From assembly GCA_012295275.1 (NCBI GenBank), contig CM022673.1, forward strand, positions 8,297,811-8,361,810: a stretch of DNA of 64,000 nucleotides, in the 5' to 3' direction. The stretch is from Chrysomallon squamiferum. Its lineage: Eukaryota > Mollusca > Gastropoda > Neomphalida > Peltospiridae. Positions 52,859-64,000 of this stretch are shown one piece after another. The translations under genes were made by a program, and so were the position numbers. The notes below the pieces were generated by a model that was not told the DNA's origin, did no database searches, and saw nothing but the letters and a program-made list of their open reading frames with translations. The first letter of the stretch is position 1, and each line of letters starts with the position of its first letter.

Positions 52859-55319
52859 AACACACATCAACACACAAACACATACACACACGCACCATAT
52901 ACACACATACGTGTGCACAGTCCGGCAGAGAGACAAATAGACACATAGAGAGACAAATAGACACATAGATAGTAATTTATAAAGCAAAGAAATAATAAAA
53001 TATAAAATAAAAATTATAATTATACGAAAATTTTGTTAAATGAAATATAAATGCTCAATAGGACAACTCAGTTGCCTGTGTTAATTAATTTAGGTTTTGG
53101 ATAAAAAATTGCAAATAAAGGTGGCATTCAAACGTCTGTTCTCGATATTTTTATTTCTGTTACGTCCGTGTGTGTGTGTGCATGTGTGTGTGTCTGTCTA
53201 TGTGTGTGTATGTGTATCTGTGTGTTTGCGCGCTTGTACTGTTTCTACTTATTTGATTGTCTGTCTCTGTTTCCATCTTTTCTGTACACATAATTTCATC
53301 TGTTTCAACACAGAAACCCTGGCATCTGCAAAACTGTATTTCAGTGGATGTATTGTTTTCGTTGACATCCGCGGGAACTATGTAAACAGGGGTAACACAG
53401 GAAAACAGGGGATCCGTGCAATACGAATTTTGGAGAGACAAGCGGTTCCTTTTTACCTCTAACAGTTTGGCAGCGGCATTTGGTAAGAAACCTTTCTCAC
53501 TTGTTTTGATATGGTAATTATAAAGTTTAATCTATGTCGTTTGTTTAAAATAACGTAGAAGGAATATTAAGTCAGTTGTCTTGATTCTCCCACGACTGAT
53601 CCAGTGTTTAACCGATTTCCAAATAAACCGTATATACTTTACTATATTTTTTTTCGTTTATCCATTATCGATTTACCTTGGTTGCCCATTAGATAAATGT
53701 GGTAGTAAATAATTACAGCATTCCTGCATTTACTGTATTTTTAGTGGATGAAGATACCATAAATACCATCACAACAAAAGATTAGTTGATAAATCTGTAG
53801 CTTTCAATGCCTGTCTGATATGGATGCTTCTGCTAGACGGTGATAACGAGCATTTTAGGCATTGGTTTCTCTCGGTATTTTGTACTTAATATTTTGTATT
53901 TTATATTAATTCGGGATATGTGTGTGCGTGTATATGTTTATTTGTACGTATGTGTGTGTATGTGTGTGTACGTACGTATGTGGGTGTGATTGTCTGTGTC
54001 AGTATGTACCAGCACCAGTACATTCTCATTCGCATTCTCATTTTTGACTTCTGTTTAAGCAGGAAACACGAGCATTTATGTAAAAAGCAGAAACAAAACA
54101 ACTCCAATGATAATAATAACAGCCATAGTCATAATCACAAAATAAACAATAGTAATAACCATGAAACCCCACCCCAAAAAACAAAAAGTAAACAATAAAA
54201 ACAACAAAACAACAACAACAAAAAATACACACAAAAAAACAACAACAACAACAACAAAAAAACCCAAACAAATGGCATATGAACACAAAACAAGTCATAG
54301 GCAAATAACTTAATGCATGTTGAACGTTCCTGTTTATCACTGCTAGATTTATGTTAGTAATGTGAGAAGAATACAGAACACACAGAAACACCCACGCGCG
54401 TGCATATGTACGCTCATATCTTTAACAAACTAATGGCTAAACGAAAACGTTGAGACAATAAAGACTGCTTCCTGACATTTATGTGCATGTTAATAACTGC
54501 AGAAAGACTGAAAAAAGTTCGCAGTCGTGAAGGTATTAGCCTTTGATTGTTTTTGTTTCTGTGTTTGCTATGGAAGATCAGAGATGCTTTCAGAATTTTA
54601 TTGACAGATTTATTGTAGTAATAATGTCATTGTGTGTTTGTTTCTCTCTTTTCTTTGCCTCCATGTTTGTCTCATTTCTCTCTATCTCGCATTTACTTTT
54701 TTTTTTTTTCTTTTTTCTTTGTTTCCTTGGTGGTGTTTTTTTTTATATTTGTCTTTTTCGCTTATTATGTCTTTGTTTCCTTTTTCGTTCTTTCATTTTT
54801 TTTTCCCTTTCTGTATCAATTTCCTCTGTTATTTATTTTCATTTCTTTTTATTCTTTCTTACTGTTTTCCTACGTCCCTTCTTCACTCCCTTGCCCTATA
54901 TGTCTTTATCTCCCCCTCTCTCTCTCTTTCTTTCTTTCTTTCCCTTCTTTCTTTCATTCATTCATTCATTCTTTCTTTCTTTCTTTAAGCTTCTCGAAAG
55001 CTAGCCATCCAAAGCATGAGTCTCCTTTCTAATCGTATACTACTCACCAGGTGCTTCAGAAAAGCTAATTATTTATCTCCCTCTCTCCCTTTCTTTCTTT
55101 CTTTCTTTCCCTTCTTTCTTTCTTTCATTCTTTCTTTCTTTCTTTCTTTCTTTCTTTCATTCATTCATTCATTCTTTCATTCATTCATTCTTTCTTTCTT
55201 TAAGCTTCTCGAAACCTAGCCATCCAAAGCATCAGTCTCCTTTCTAATCGTATACTACTCACCAGGTGCTTCAGAAAAGCTAATTATTTATCTCCCTCTC
55301 TCTTTCTTTTTCCTTTTTT

Positions 55320-55352
<33 letters not shown>

Positions 55353-55504
55353 TTTTCTTTCATTCATTCATTCATTCATTTTCATTCATTCTTTCTTTCT
55401 TTAAGCTTCTCGAAACCTAGCCATCCAAAGCATCAGTCTCTTTTCTAATCGTATACTACTCACCAGGTGCTTCAGAAAAGCTAATTATTTATCTCCCTCT
55501 CTCC

Positions 55505-55555
<51 letters not shown>

Positions 55556-55982
55556 TCCCTTCTTTCTTTCTTTCATTCATTCTTTCCTTTTTTCATTTAT
55601 TCATTCATTCATTCATTCTTTCTTTCTTTAAGCTTCTCGAAACCTAGCCATCCAAAGCATCAGTCTCTTTTCTAATCGTGTACTCACCAGGTGCTTCAGA
55701 AAAGCTAATGATCTCGTTCACTTCGGCGGGCCGTCCCTTGGGACTGGTGATGTTGTGTATCAGAACGTAGAGATTATTCTGGCTGGGCGGGGTCGCCAGA
55801 GGTCGATTATTGAGACCGAGTCCTCGTAAAATTTCATGCTTAATCTTCTCCATGGCTTTCAACCGTGTCAGGTTTTTATGAAACGTCTGAGTGTCTAAAC
55901 CAGCAGCAGGCTGCCGGGCAGCAGTCATCAAAATCAGTGTGGAAGTCAGCTTAATGAACGCCGCTATTTTTAAATCATTCAT
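50790..55982 (-). CDS. Divergent activin/inhibin-beta-like TGF-beta family ligand, two exons
   Basis: Predicted secreted signalling precursor. Exons are 55688-55982 and 50790-51583, together 1089 nt, 362 residues; the split codon joins in phase (GAPCP-free junction SEAP then DNFTDDN). An N-terminal hydrophobic stretch (AAFIKLTSTLILM) suggests a signal peptide. The activin-type prodomain includes LYVLIHNIT, IIQFHLAHD, a CRGC pair like the CxxC of inhibin-beta prodomains, and RPFLILH. It ends at a furin-type site SRTKR. The mature domain is 95 residues (268-362), with CCKSTIEVNF, DIGWDDWIISPPGF, AYCSGVC, ECVPTK and terminal CGCQD. It has eight cysteines: six knot cysteines plus the activin-style extra N-terminal pair. 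The family's double cysteine is a single one, and the wrist loop has 11 residues instead of about 35. Prodomain and spacer are strongly basic. Confidence 0.9.
51866..51948. repeat. (AC)n microsatellite in the ligand intron
   Basis: About 41 perfect units. Confidence 0.97.
52173..52303. mobile_element. Short stem-loop (MITE-like) element
   Basis: The left arm AACTGGTTACCGTCATAAG (from 52175) then CTTTATCCTGC pairs with the right arm, GCAGGATAAAG then CTTATGACAGTAATCAGTT (about 52266-52300). The inverted match is about 30 bp with few mismatches; the right arm has a short insertion. Arms surround a roughly 60-bp CpG-bearing loop. No target duplication was identified. Confidence 0.6.
52312..52814. 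mobile_element. Mariner-like non-autonomous transposon, TA-flanked
   Basis: The left end begins CAGAGGTACCTTGACTTACA and the right end, reverse complemented, CAGTGGTATCTTACAAGTGC. TA flanks both sides (52310-52311 and 52815-52816). Internally the motifs TCGTAACTCAG and ACTCGTAACTCGGAAAACTC recur in opposite orientation, so the inverted repeats are long but degraded. The 503-bp body has no transposase. It lies in the ligand intron, next to (AC)n at 52818-52865. Confidence 0.75.
52818..52865. repeat. (AC)n microsatellite abutting the mariner-like element
   Basis: Starts right after the TA duplication of the 52312-52814 element and continues as imperfect CACA repeats to about 52905. Confidence 0.9.
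54900..55690. repeat. Tandem array of about 200-225-bp units that copies the end of ligand exon 1
   Basis: Units consist of a (CTTT)n/(CATT)n tract followed by a unique core (AAGCTTCTCGAAAC, CTAGCCATCCAAAGCAT, CTTTCTAATCGT). Each core ends in ACTCACCAGGTGCTTCAGAA, which is the reverse complement of the exon 1 terminus and its 5' splice site. Three intronic copies place donor boundaries at 55048, 55263 and 55464, besides the real one at 55688. Spacings are 215, 201 and 224 bp. Confidence 0.92.
55688..55982 (-). CDS. Exon 1 of the TGF-beta ligand: signal peptide and N-terminal prodomain
   Basis: Residues 1-98, opening MNDLKIAAFIKLTSTLILM. LTRLKAMEKIKHEILRGLG follows, typical of the helix that clasps the mature dimer in activin and TGF-beta prodomains. 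The donor is CACCTG|GTGAGT at 55688. A TATAAATA motif lies about 45 nt 5' of the ATG, and a weak acceptor (CGATTTTAG) about 15 nt 5'. Whether this is the true first exon is therefore undecided. Confidence 0.85.
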
Positions 55983-56490
55983 TTTGTTGTATCCAGTCCT
56001 AAAATCGAAAGAGAAGAATATTTATAGCATGAATCGTTCAGGTGTTGTTTTTTTTTTAGCTGTTAATTATTTTATTTTAATTTATGTAATAATAATTAGT
56101 TACTAACGAAGAAAGACAAAAAAAAAAAAAAAAAAACATCATAAAATTATGACGTATCCGACTGCAGGATAGCAACAAAGAATCAAAGAACCAAAATAAT
56201 AATCAAAGATACGAAATACGTAAGAAAATAAATGAACAGTCAAAGAAACAAAATAAATGAATGAATAAATAAATAAATAAATAAATACAAAATTAAAGAA
56301 AGAAGAAGAAAATACATACATTCATCCTATTAGCGGCATACTAATATAACTACAGTATTTATCTTATTATTTCATGACATACTTAAAACAACAACAACAA
56401 CAAACCACAAAAACTGTTTGCTTTTGTAATTACAAGTTGTAGGTCAAAGTCACATACACCAGATTTTATCATTATCATTAATCATAGAGA

Positions 56491-56493
<3 letters not shown>

Positions 56494-56582
<89 letters not shown>
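56494..56582. repeat. (CT)n microsatellite
   Basis: About 44 perfect units. Confidence 0.97.
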
Positions 56583-56584
<2 letters not shown>

Positions 56585-57190
56585 GTAACTAAATTTAATA
56601 ATATATCACTATGTTAATGTATAAATATATATAAAATATATGAATACGTAAATACTAAAAAAAAAAAAAAAAAAAAAATAAAAATAAATAAATAAAACAA
56701 AATAAATAAAATAAATAAATAAGGAAATAAAGAAATAAAGAAAGAAAGACAGAAAGAAAGAAAGAAAGAAATGAAAAAAAAAAAATTAATAATTAAATAT
56801 ATAAATAAATGGTTTTCGCACGATCAAACTTTTTCTTTTCCAAATACGGTATTTTGTTAAGAAACTGTTTTCGTCACGTAGTTGTTATGAATATGTTATG
56901 TCCTGTAATTTAAACTGTCGTAATAAAATGAAAAATAAGTCCGGAAACGGGATGCTATTATTCAGTCCTATTTATCACACTGTCAACAAAACACATCACA
57001 CAAAACGTTTCGGTATTTCAATCTTTTTTTTTCAGTCTTCTTGGTGCCTTGACTGCTGATTTGTTTTGTTAATTTATCAATATGCCTTTGATTTTTTTTT
57101 TTTGTAGAAATGATTAAAGATATTACAGATAGAAATGTAGACTTATATAAAACTGGGTTTGAAAACCTACACAGACGGATGGAACGAAGG

Positions 57191-57266
57191 AGAGATAATG
57201 AATTCTGTATAATCAATCCAATTTTCTACAGAGAGGGATTTAGTAATTATATATACAGACAGACAG

Positions 57267-57339
<73 letters not shown>

Positions 57340-57430
57340 AATAAAAGTAATAAAATACTGTTACATTATGAAGGGGAGATAATGAATTCTGTATAATCAA
57401 TCTAAATTTATACAGAGAGGGATTTAGTAA
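57191..57430. repeat. Direct duplication of about 56 bp flanking a (GA)n tract
   Basis: The block starting GAGATAATGAATTCTGTATA and ending GAGAGGGATTTAGTAA occurs at about 57191-57246 and again at about 57375-57430. (GA)n at 57271-57335 lies between the copies. A further segment, AGTAATAAAATACTG at about 57346-57360, recurs in the fold-back element to the right. Confidence 0.8.
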
Positions 57431-57436
57431 GCCGGA

Positions 57437-57483
<47 letters not shown>

Positions 57484-57513
57484 ATGTATATATATATATA
57501 TTTAGATAGATAG

Positions 57514-57915
<402 letters not shown>

Positions 57916-59903
57916 TTTCATCTCACAAACACCTTGCTTTCTCAGTTTATTAGCGGATCTCGATAACACGTATAACTCGAGTGGTAAGGCGCTTCGTCTT
58001 TCACCAAGTTATTTTAGTGTTCAGATTTTAAAGAACGATTAAAGAAATGATTTATGAGTTCGTTGACGAATATGTTTTATCTTAATGGCTATCAGTGAAA
58101 CGTCTGTTTGAAAAAGGAAAATAGCATCTTGAGTTCTTCAGCAGCTTCGGAAAACACCAAAGTGATGTAACGTACAACAATAGATTACGCTACGAATTAT
58201 GGAAAGCCACTGCAATGTTATCTTTATTATTATAAATAGTTTATAATTACTGTACTTGATTCAGATTGACGGTGCCCAAAAAAATAAAATAAAATAAAAT
58301 AAAAAAAGAATACTTTGATATATTAGAACAAAAAAAAACATCCCAAAAATTAAAATAAACACAGCAAATGATCATTTCAACATCTAATCAAATATCCAAC
58401 CAGATTTTCAGACAACCAAATAACCAGCAAACCAGCCAATCGAGGAAGCAGGAAGCAAACAAACAAACAACCAGTCCATTAATTACTCAAACCAAACATA
58501 AATACAACAAACAAAAAATAACCTTTGAGGATTCTAGCAACAGTTCTTCTGTATCAACAACAAAAATCTTTTTAATGTTACGTTCTTTCAAACAGTGAGA
58601 ACAACATATACCACACATTTTTGATATATCATTGGTTCAACTATATTTTTAGAACGGAAAAAAAAAAAAAAATGCTCCGTAGGGCAGCTAATTTTACCGA
58701 TTAAAAGCAAATGGTCTTTTATATTCATCTTTTTGAACTCACAAAGGCACACACCGTGCTTTTCGATACCTCAGTGGTGATGCACTGGTTGCGGCGGGCA
58801 TTTGCCCAAGAACCGATGTTCGCGTCTAGATTTTTCTGGAAGCTCAAGATTAAAGAAAGAAATAAGAAATTGGTGAGAATTTCGAATGAAAACGTTTACG
58901 TTATAATCTCTCGTTAACACAGGCATACTGCCAGGAACGCGAGTTTTTTTTTTTTTTTTTTTTTCTTGTTTTTTTTTCTTCGTCTTTTAAAATGTTTAAA
59001 CTTTTGGAACCGGCATTCAGCGGAATGTTTTCAGTTCTTTTCTCCCAAAGGAGCCGCAGATACAGTTGCATTTACAAAATAACATTTTCCACTGCGCGCG
59101 TTACTGATTGATCAGATCATAAACATAGCAAATACGACAACAGCAACAACAATATAATGATGATGATGATGATGATGAAAATTCAGACAGTTATCAAGAT
59201 GATAATGCGGGTTTGTAAAGATGATATTGCTACAACAACAACAACAACAACAACAGCAAGAAGAAGAAGAAGAAGAAGAAGAAGAAATTAAAATAATAAT
59301 AACAACAAAAAAATAAAATATATAAAAAATATTAATAAATAAGGACAATGGTTGCTTCCATGGCCAATTAAAGGTGTAATGGCACCATGCAAGAAACTAC
59401 ATATTCTTGTTAAGAGCAGTGGAGATATTTACAGTTTCTCCCCGTCTTCTTTTTGTCATAAAAGTGCGTTTATTTTTGGCAAGACCTAATATATCATTTT
59501 TGGTGAACGTCATCTTTTAGTGCGCAGGCGTGTGAATGACTGTTAAAAGGAACGTGGAGTAATTTTTGAGTCGAGATAATTCAGAAAACGATTCTCTCAT
59601 AACTGGAACATAGACGTAATGTACATTTTTTATTTTTATATATTTTTATTTATTTTTTTTCATATTTTTTTTTTTTTTATAAAGTTAAGGAGAGAAAAAA
59701 AGATTAATGCACCAAATCTTTGTAAAGAAAACATTAATACAAAATCCAGAATAAAAATTTAAAAAAATTACAAAAACACAAAACAAATCCAGGCGAAAAG
59801 AAATAAAGTAAACGAAACGGTGATAATAAAAGAAAAACAAAACAAACGAAAAAAAAAAAAAGATAGAGGAAAATAAATAAATTAATAAAAAAAAATATAT
59901 ATA

Positions 59904-59906
<3 letters not shown>

Positions 59907-59946
<40 letters not shown>
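59907..59946. repeat. A40 homopolymer
   Basis: Forty A residues embedded in about 350 bp (59.75-60.18 kb) that is almost entirely A-rich on the plus strand. Confidence 0.93.
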
Positions 59947-59948
<2 letters not shown>

Positions 59949-60386
59949 AATAAAAACAAAAATAAAAAATAGATAAAAGAAAGTAAAAAATAGAAAAATA
60001 TGGCAAAAATGTAGGCCGCAAAACTACTTTTAGCATAGTAATTTAAATCAAAAAAAAAAAAAAAAAAAAGAAAGAAAGAAAAAAAAGAAAGAAAATTAAA
60101 AAGAAAAGAAAAGAAAAAAAGAGATAAAAGAAACAAGAAAAGAAAGACAAAAAACAGGTGAAAAACAAAGAAAAAAATAGACCTTTTAGTATAATCCTAA
60201 GTAAATATAGAGTACGTCAGAAAGGTTTAACGTTTCTGGAAATTAGCATATTACATGAGCGCACAAAAACCATTCGATGAATTTAAGTAGTGTTTTTGTA
60301 GAACACATACATTTAAGATTACTGAAAAGAGCAAGTAATACTGAGTTTTTGCTAATGAATCATCTCTTCCAGTGCTGAAGTAATAA

Positions 60387-60609
<223 letters not shown>

Positions 60610-61727
60610 TAAATAATAAAGCAAAAAGATAAGGAATAAGCAGGAAAATGAAACTGAAGTTTATCAAATAAATTTCATTTTCATTCATCATATCTGTTTA
60701 CTTTTTTCTTGATTTCTTCTCGTAGGTTTCTTCAATAACTAATCTTGAAGTACGTGAAATGGACATTTTTATCAGTTATATTTTATTTTTCTATCCATCT
60801 TTCTCCTTTTTCTCCCCCTCCCCTTTTTTTTTCTTTATCTTCTCAATCCTTTTATTAATTTTGCTATTGTTCCACCTTCACCTTCTACGCCATTTTCGTT
60901 TCGTTTTTTTTTTTTTTTTTAATTTATTTTTATAATTTTGTAAATAAAAATATTTTCTTCAGTAGATTTTCTCCAAGGGTACGATACATACGTAAGTACT
61001 TTGCACTTGTGCATTATTTGGAAAAATATACACTTGTAGAGACAGTGAGAACTTTGTGCAGTTAAAAAAAAAATTAGAGATTAAAAATAAAAATATAAAA
61101 TGAAAAAATATGTGTATAAATATGTCGAAGCCAAGCTGCTAAGGAATTTCGTTCGAACTCTTCACCTCGTTTAGTTGTACCATAATTCTGACTTCTAACA
61201 GGCGTAAAACGTATAAAAAAATATAAATAAACAATTAAATACAATTACTAAATAAATAAAAACGCCAGATAAATAGAAAGAGAGAGAGAAAGAAAGAAAG
61301 AGAGAAAAAAGAAAAGGTGAAAAAGGGGGAAGAATTCGAGTGTAGGAGTTCATGTTAAGGAAAAATTGGGGTTTTTTTTAATTTAAGTTTGTTTTGAAAA
61401 TTCTTCTTCTTCTTGTCTGTAGTGCGATTCGTTATTATTATTATTATTATTATTATAATTATTATTATTATTATTATTAATACTATTATTATTATTATTA
61501 TTTAATATATAAGTGGATGGTTTTGTTTTTTTTAATTATTATTATTGATACCATTAACCTCCGAATGACCCTTGACATATCAACAGTTCAAAAACACGGT
61601 GAGTACTTCTGTACTGTAAAGTCAACATTTAAAGGGGTTAATGATGTACACTTTATTTCACTCATATATTTTTTTTTTTCTGGTTGACATTCAGAGATAG
61701 TTTTTAAATCTTTCTTTTTTTTTAAAT

Positions 61728-61762
<35 letters not shown>

Positions 61763-62166
61763 TTTTAAGAAAAAAGAAAAAGAGAAAAAGAAACAAGGCA
61801 TGTCTTTACTTCATCACTTTTTTTTTCTCTTTATTTTCCTTACACAATTTTTCTGTCTTTCTTTCCCACGTTCATCTTTTCTTTATATAAATTGCTTTTT
61901 TTTTTTTTTTTTTCGTTTCTCGATTGATTTTTTTTTTCTTCCGTTCATCTACTGATTATTTTTATTCCTTGACTGTATTCCTTATTTTTTTCTTCGTCAT
62001 TCATTTATATTTATTTTATTTCTTGTTGGAGAAAGAGTGATAAAATACTAATATGCAAACTTACAGATAGTAAAGACACCACTGGTGTTGTCACTATAAC
62101 TCATATACTGGTTCTTTCTTTTCTTCTTGTTTCGTCATCATTCTTTCATTCTCTCTTTGTTTCGGG

Positions 62167-62198
<32 letters not shown>

Positions 62199-63574
62199 AC
62201 AACACATTTTAGCACGATAATTCAATACAAATACTTGAACCTTACAGACAAACCTTGTTTTTCAGGACGTCTCTGAGTGCTTTGCGTTTGTCTATATTTT
62301 GTCAATAGAGATAGTCCCTATCAACTCCCAGAGATACAAAAATCAGCTCTATGCGGTACAAATGTCTGAATTATTCGGAAATGAAGACTCTTACAAAACT
62401 GTTTCATCGCTTTTACGCGTCTGTGTTCCGAACGACTTGCAGCAAATTACGCGGAATGAGGTCGAAGGCTGCTTCAGAAAGAAATACTGGCACATATTTT
62501 TACGTCTTCGAAAGAAGTTTTGAAATGCCAGTATTTCGTCTGTGGAAACAAGGTCTTCTTATGATAATCTTGAAGATAGGATTTAAAAGCAGGTTAAATT
62601 CCCGTCTGGCGTCTAAAAACATTTTTTATTTTTTTTTTTTTTTTTTTTCTCATTTTCTTTTTCTTATTTTTTGGTTGGTTGTTTGTTTGTTTTGTTGAGG
62701 TTTTGCTAAAGTAAAGAATTTGCTAAAGATATTACTGGTGATATTATTATTGTATTTGTTTTATTGATTATTATTGATATTGTTGTTGTTGTTATTATTA
62801 TTATTTCCAATTATTATTATTTTTTTTATTATTATTATTATTATTATTGTTGTTGTTGTTGTTGTTGTTTTCAGTGTAGCTATAATTGTTGTTAATAAAT
62901 ATGCCAATATAAACTCGTAAATGATGTGCACTATCCTACTGATAATCCCCTCATCGAAATCGCTTGAGGATAGGATTTAAGTCTAAAAACAAAACCTAAA
63001 GATGTACTATATACAGCTTATATAGTCTGCAGATATTACTGTTCTTATAATATCTGACAGTAGCCATGTGACCTGAATTTTTTTTCATTATTTAAATATG
63101 GAACGCACACCTTTGACAGTTGTATAAACATAAACTTGTAACGTGTATCAGTGACAGTTGAATGGCATAATTCTGTACAGACACCTCTGACTATTACATG
63201 AGCATAACCTTGTAACTTGCATCACTGACAACTGTATGAAATGATTTACCATTGACCTATTATGAACTAATGAGTGTCTGGCTGTCTGTTTCTCTCTCTC
63301 TCTCTCTCTCTCTTTTCTCTCTCTCTCTCTCTCAGACACGAGTGGGCTTTGTTTCTGAAGGCGAGCGCAGACATCCTTATCACTAGATCACAAACAGAAG
63401 TATTTGACTGAAGACCCTAAGTAAACATTTGTACAACACCGTGGCACATAAACCTGTAGATATTTGCACGCTAACCCAGTAACACGAATGATAGGCTAAC
63501 AGCTGCAAAGAGGCGACTGGAGTACGGTATACGTAGGTTGTACTCTAAACGATTACGTACGCACTTCTGTTTTG

Positions 63575-63618
63575 TCACGTGATGAAAACATAAACATCTG
63601 CGGATTGCAGTGACGTCA
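63575..63618. promoter_or_regulatory. Palindromic E-box and full CRE motif 28 bp apart
   Basis: TCACGTGA at 63575-63582 and TGACGTCA at 63611-63618 are perfect 8-bp palindromes matching bHLH-type E-box and CREB/ATF sites. They lie in a locally CpG-bearing stretch near the right edge. Such sites often mark promoters, but no adjoining gene is visible within the window. Confidence 0.3.
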
Positions 63619-64000
63619 TCCAAAGTTTCATTTCCTAGATGGAGGGCATCTACCGAATTGTTGTGGACTCCCGAGGCCAAAAATCAACAACTTGTGGCAG
63701 AACCAGCAGATGTTTGTTCTTATGACGTTTTTCAAACTTTGTTTTGTTCACCACAGCTGGCCTCATTTCTGCTGACTAAATGTACTTTTAGATTTTCGTA
63801 TTCGCAAATTGACACATCGCGAAATGCAGTTATCGATACAAGTGCTTGCTTTCTTTGTTCTAAAATATTTAATATATATATTATTTCTTCTTTTCGAATG
63901 AACTAGACATGCATCTTTTTTTTTTTTTCTCTCTCTCCTGCGCGATCGTCTTTCAGTGCGATTAATCAAAAAAAATCAGGTGGCTTCCGGTTCCGACAAA

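Noticed and set aside
54543-55219. Phe/Ser/Leu-rich open frames up to 153 residues
   Set aside because: Low-complexity translations of T-rich and (CTTT)n repeats; part of the intronic tandem array.
57965-58040. tRNA-like A-box (CGAGTGGTAAGGCGCTTCGT)
   Set aside because: No matching B-box or cloverleaf at the right spacing; the following sequence does not pair as an acceptor or T arm.
58711-58917. 68-residue plus-strand frame with higher GC
   Set aside because: No domain recognised and no splice or promoter context; left as unassigned.
62299-62698. Overlapping plus-strand frames of 74 and 115 residues
   Set aside because: No family motif, two competing frames over the same bases, ending in poly-T; not supported as a gene.

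Overview
This window is animal nuclear DNA. It is AT-rich, full of microsatellites and homopolymer runs, and carries three multi-exon protein-coding genes, all on the minus strand and all joined by GT..AG introns. I see no bacterial-style operons, CRISPR array, or rRNA or tRNA gene. The gene sequences, modest introns (mostly 0.2-2 kb) and repeat content suggest an invertebrate, probably a lophotrochozoan such as a mollusc. The species-level assignment is inference only.

Layout, left to right: (1) 1-4.6 kb: no coding sequence; one arm of an inverted repeat shared with 5.8-6.3 kb. (2) 4.7-20.3 kb: a complete ATP-citrate lyase gene (ACLY), 28 coding exons and 1089 residues. A probable noncoding first exon lies near 26.1 kb, so a 5.8-kb intron separates promoter and start codon. 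(3) 29.1-42.5 kb: a complete Werner-type RecQ helicase (WRN), 26 coding exons and 1085 residues. It has helicase, RQC and HRDC domains but no N-terminal exonuclease, and one exon is only 26 nt long. (4) 42.5-50.8 kb: intergenic and microsatellite-rich, with one weak exon candidate. (5) 50.8-56.0 kb: a two-exon activin/inhibin-beta-like TGF-beta ligand, 362 residues. Its mature domain lacks most of the wrist region and the interchain cysteine. Its intron holds a tandem array that has copied the end of exon 1 together with its 5' splice site. (6) 56-64 kb: very dense simple repeats and a fold-back element; no gene recognised.

The ACLY and WRN exon models were joined by hand. Both give lengths divisible by three, with every junction in phase. 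The two-exon ligand model does too.

Mobile DNA is mostly short non-autonomous DNA transposons: two hAT-type elements with 8-bp target duplications, two TA-flanked mariner-like elements, a stem-loop element and a fold-back element. There is also one non-LTR retrotransposon remnant. The three genes have unrelated roles (cytosolic acetyl-CoA supply, DNA repair, secreted signalling). Nothing in the sequence suggests that they work as a unit.
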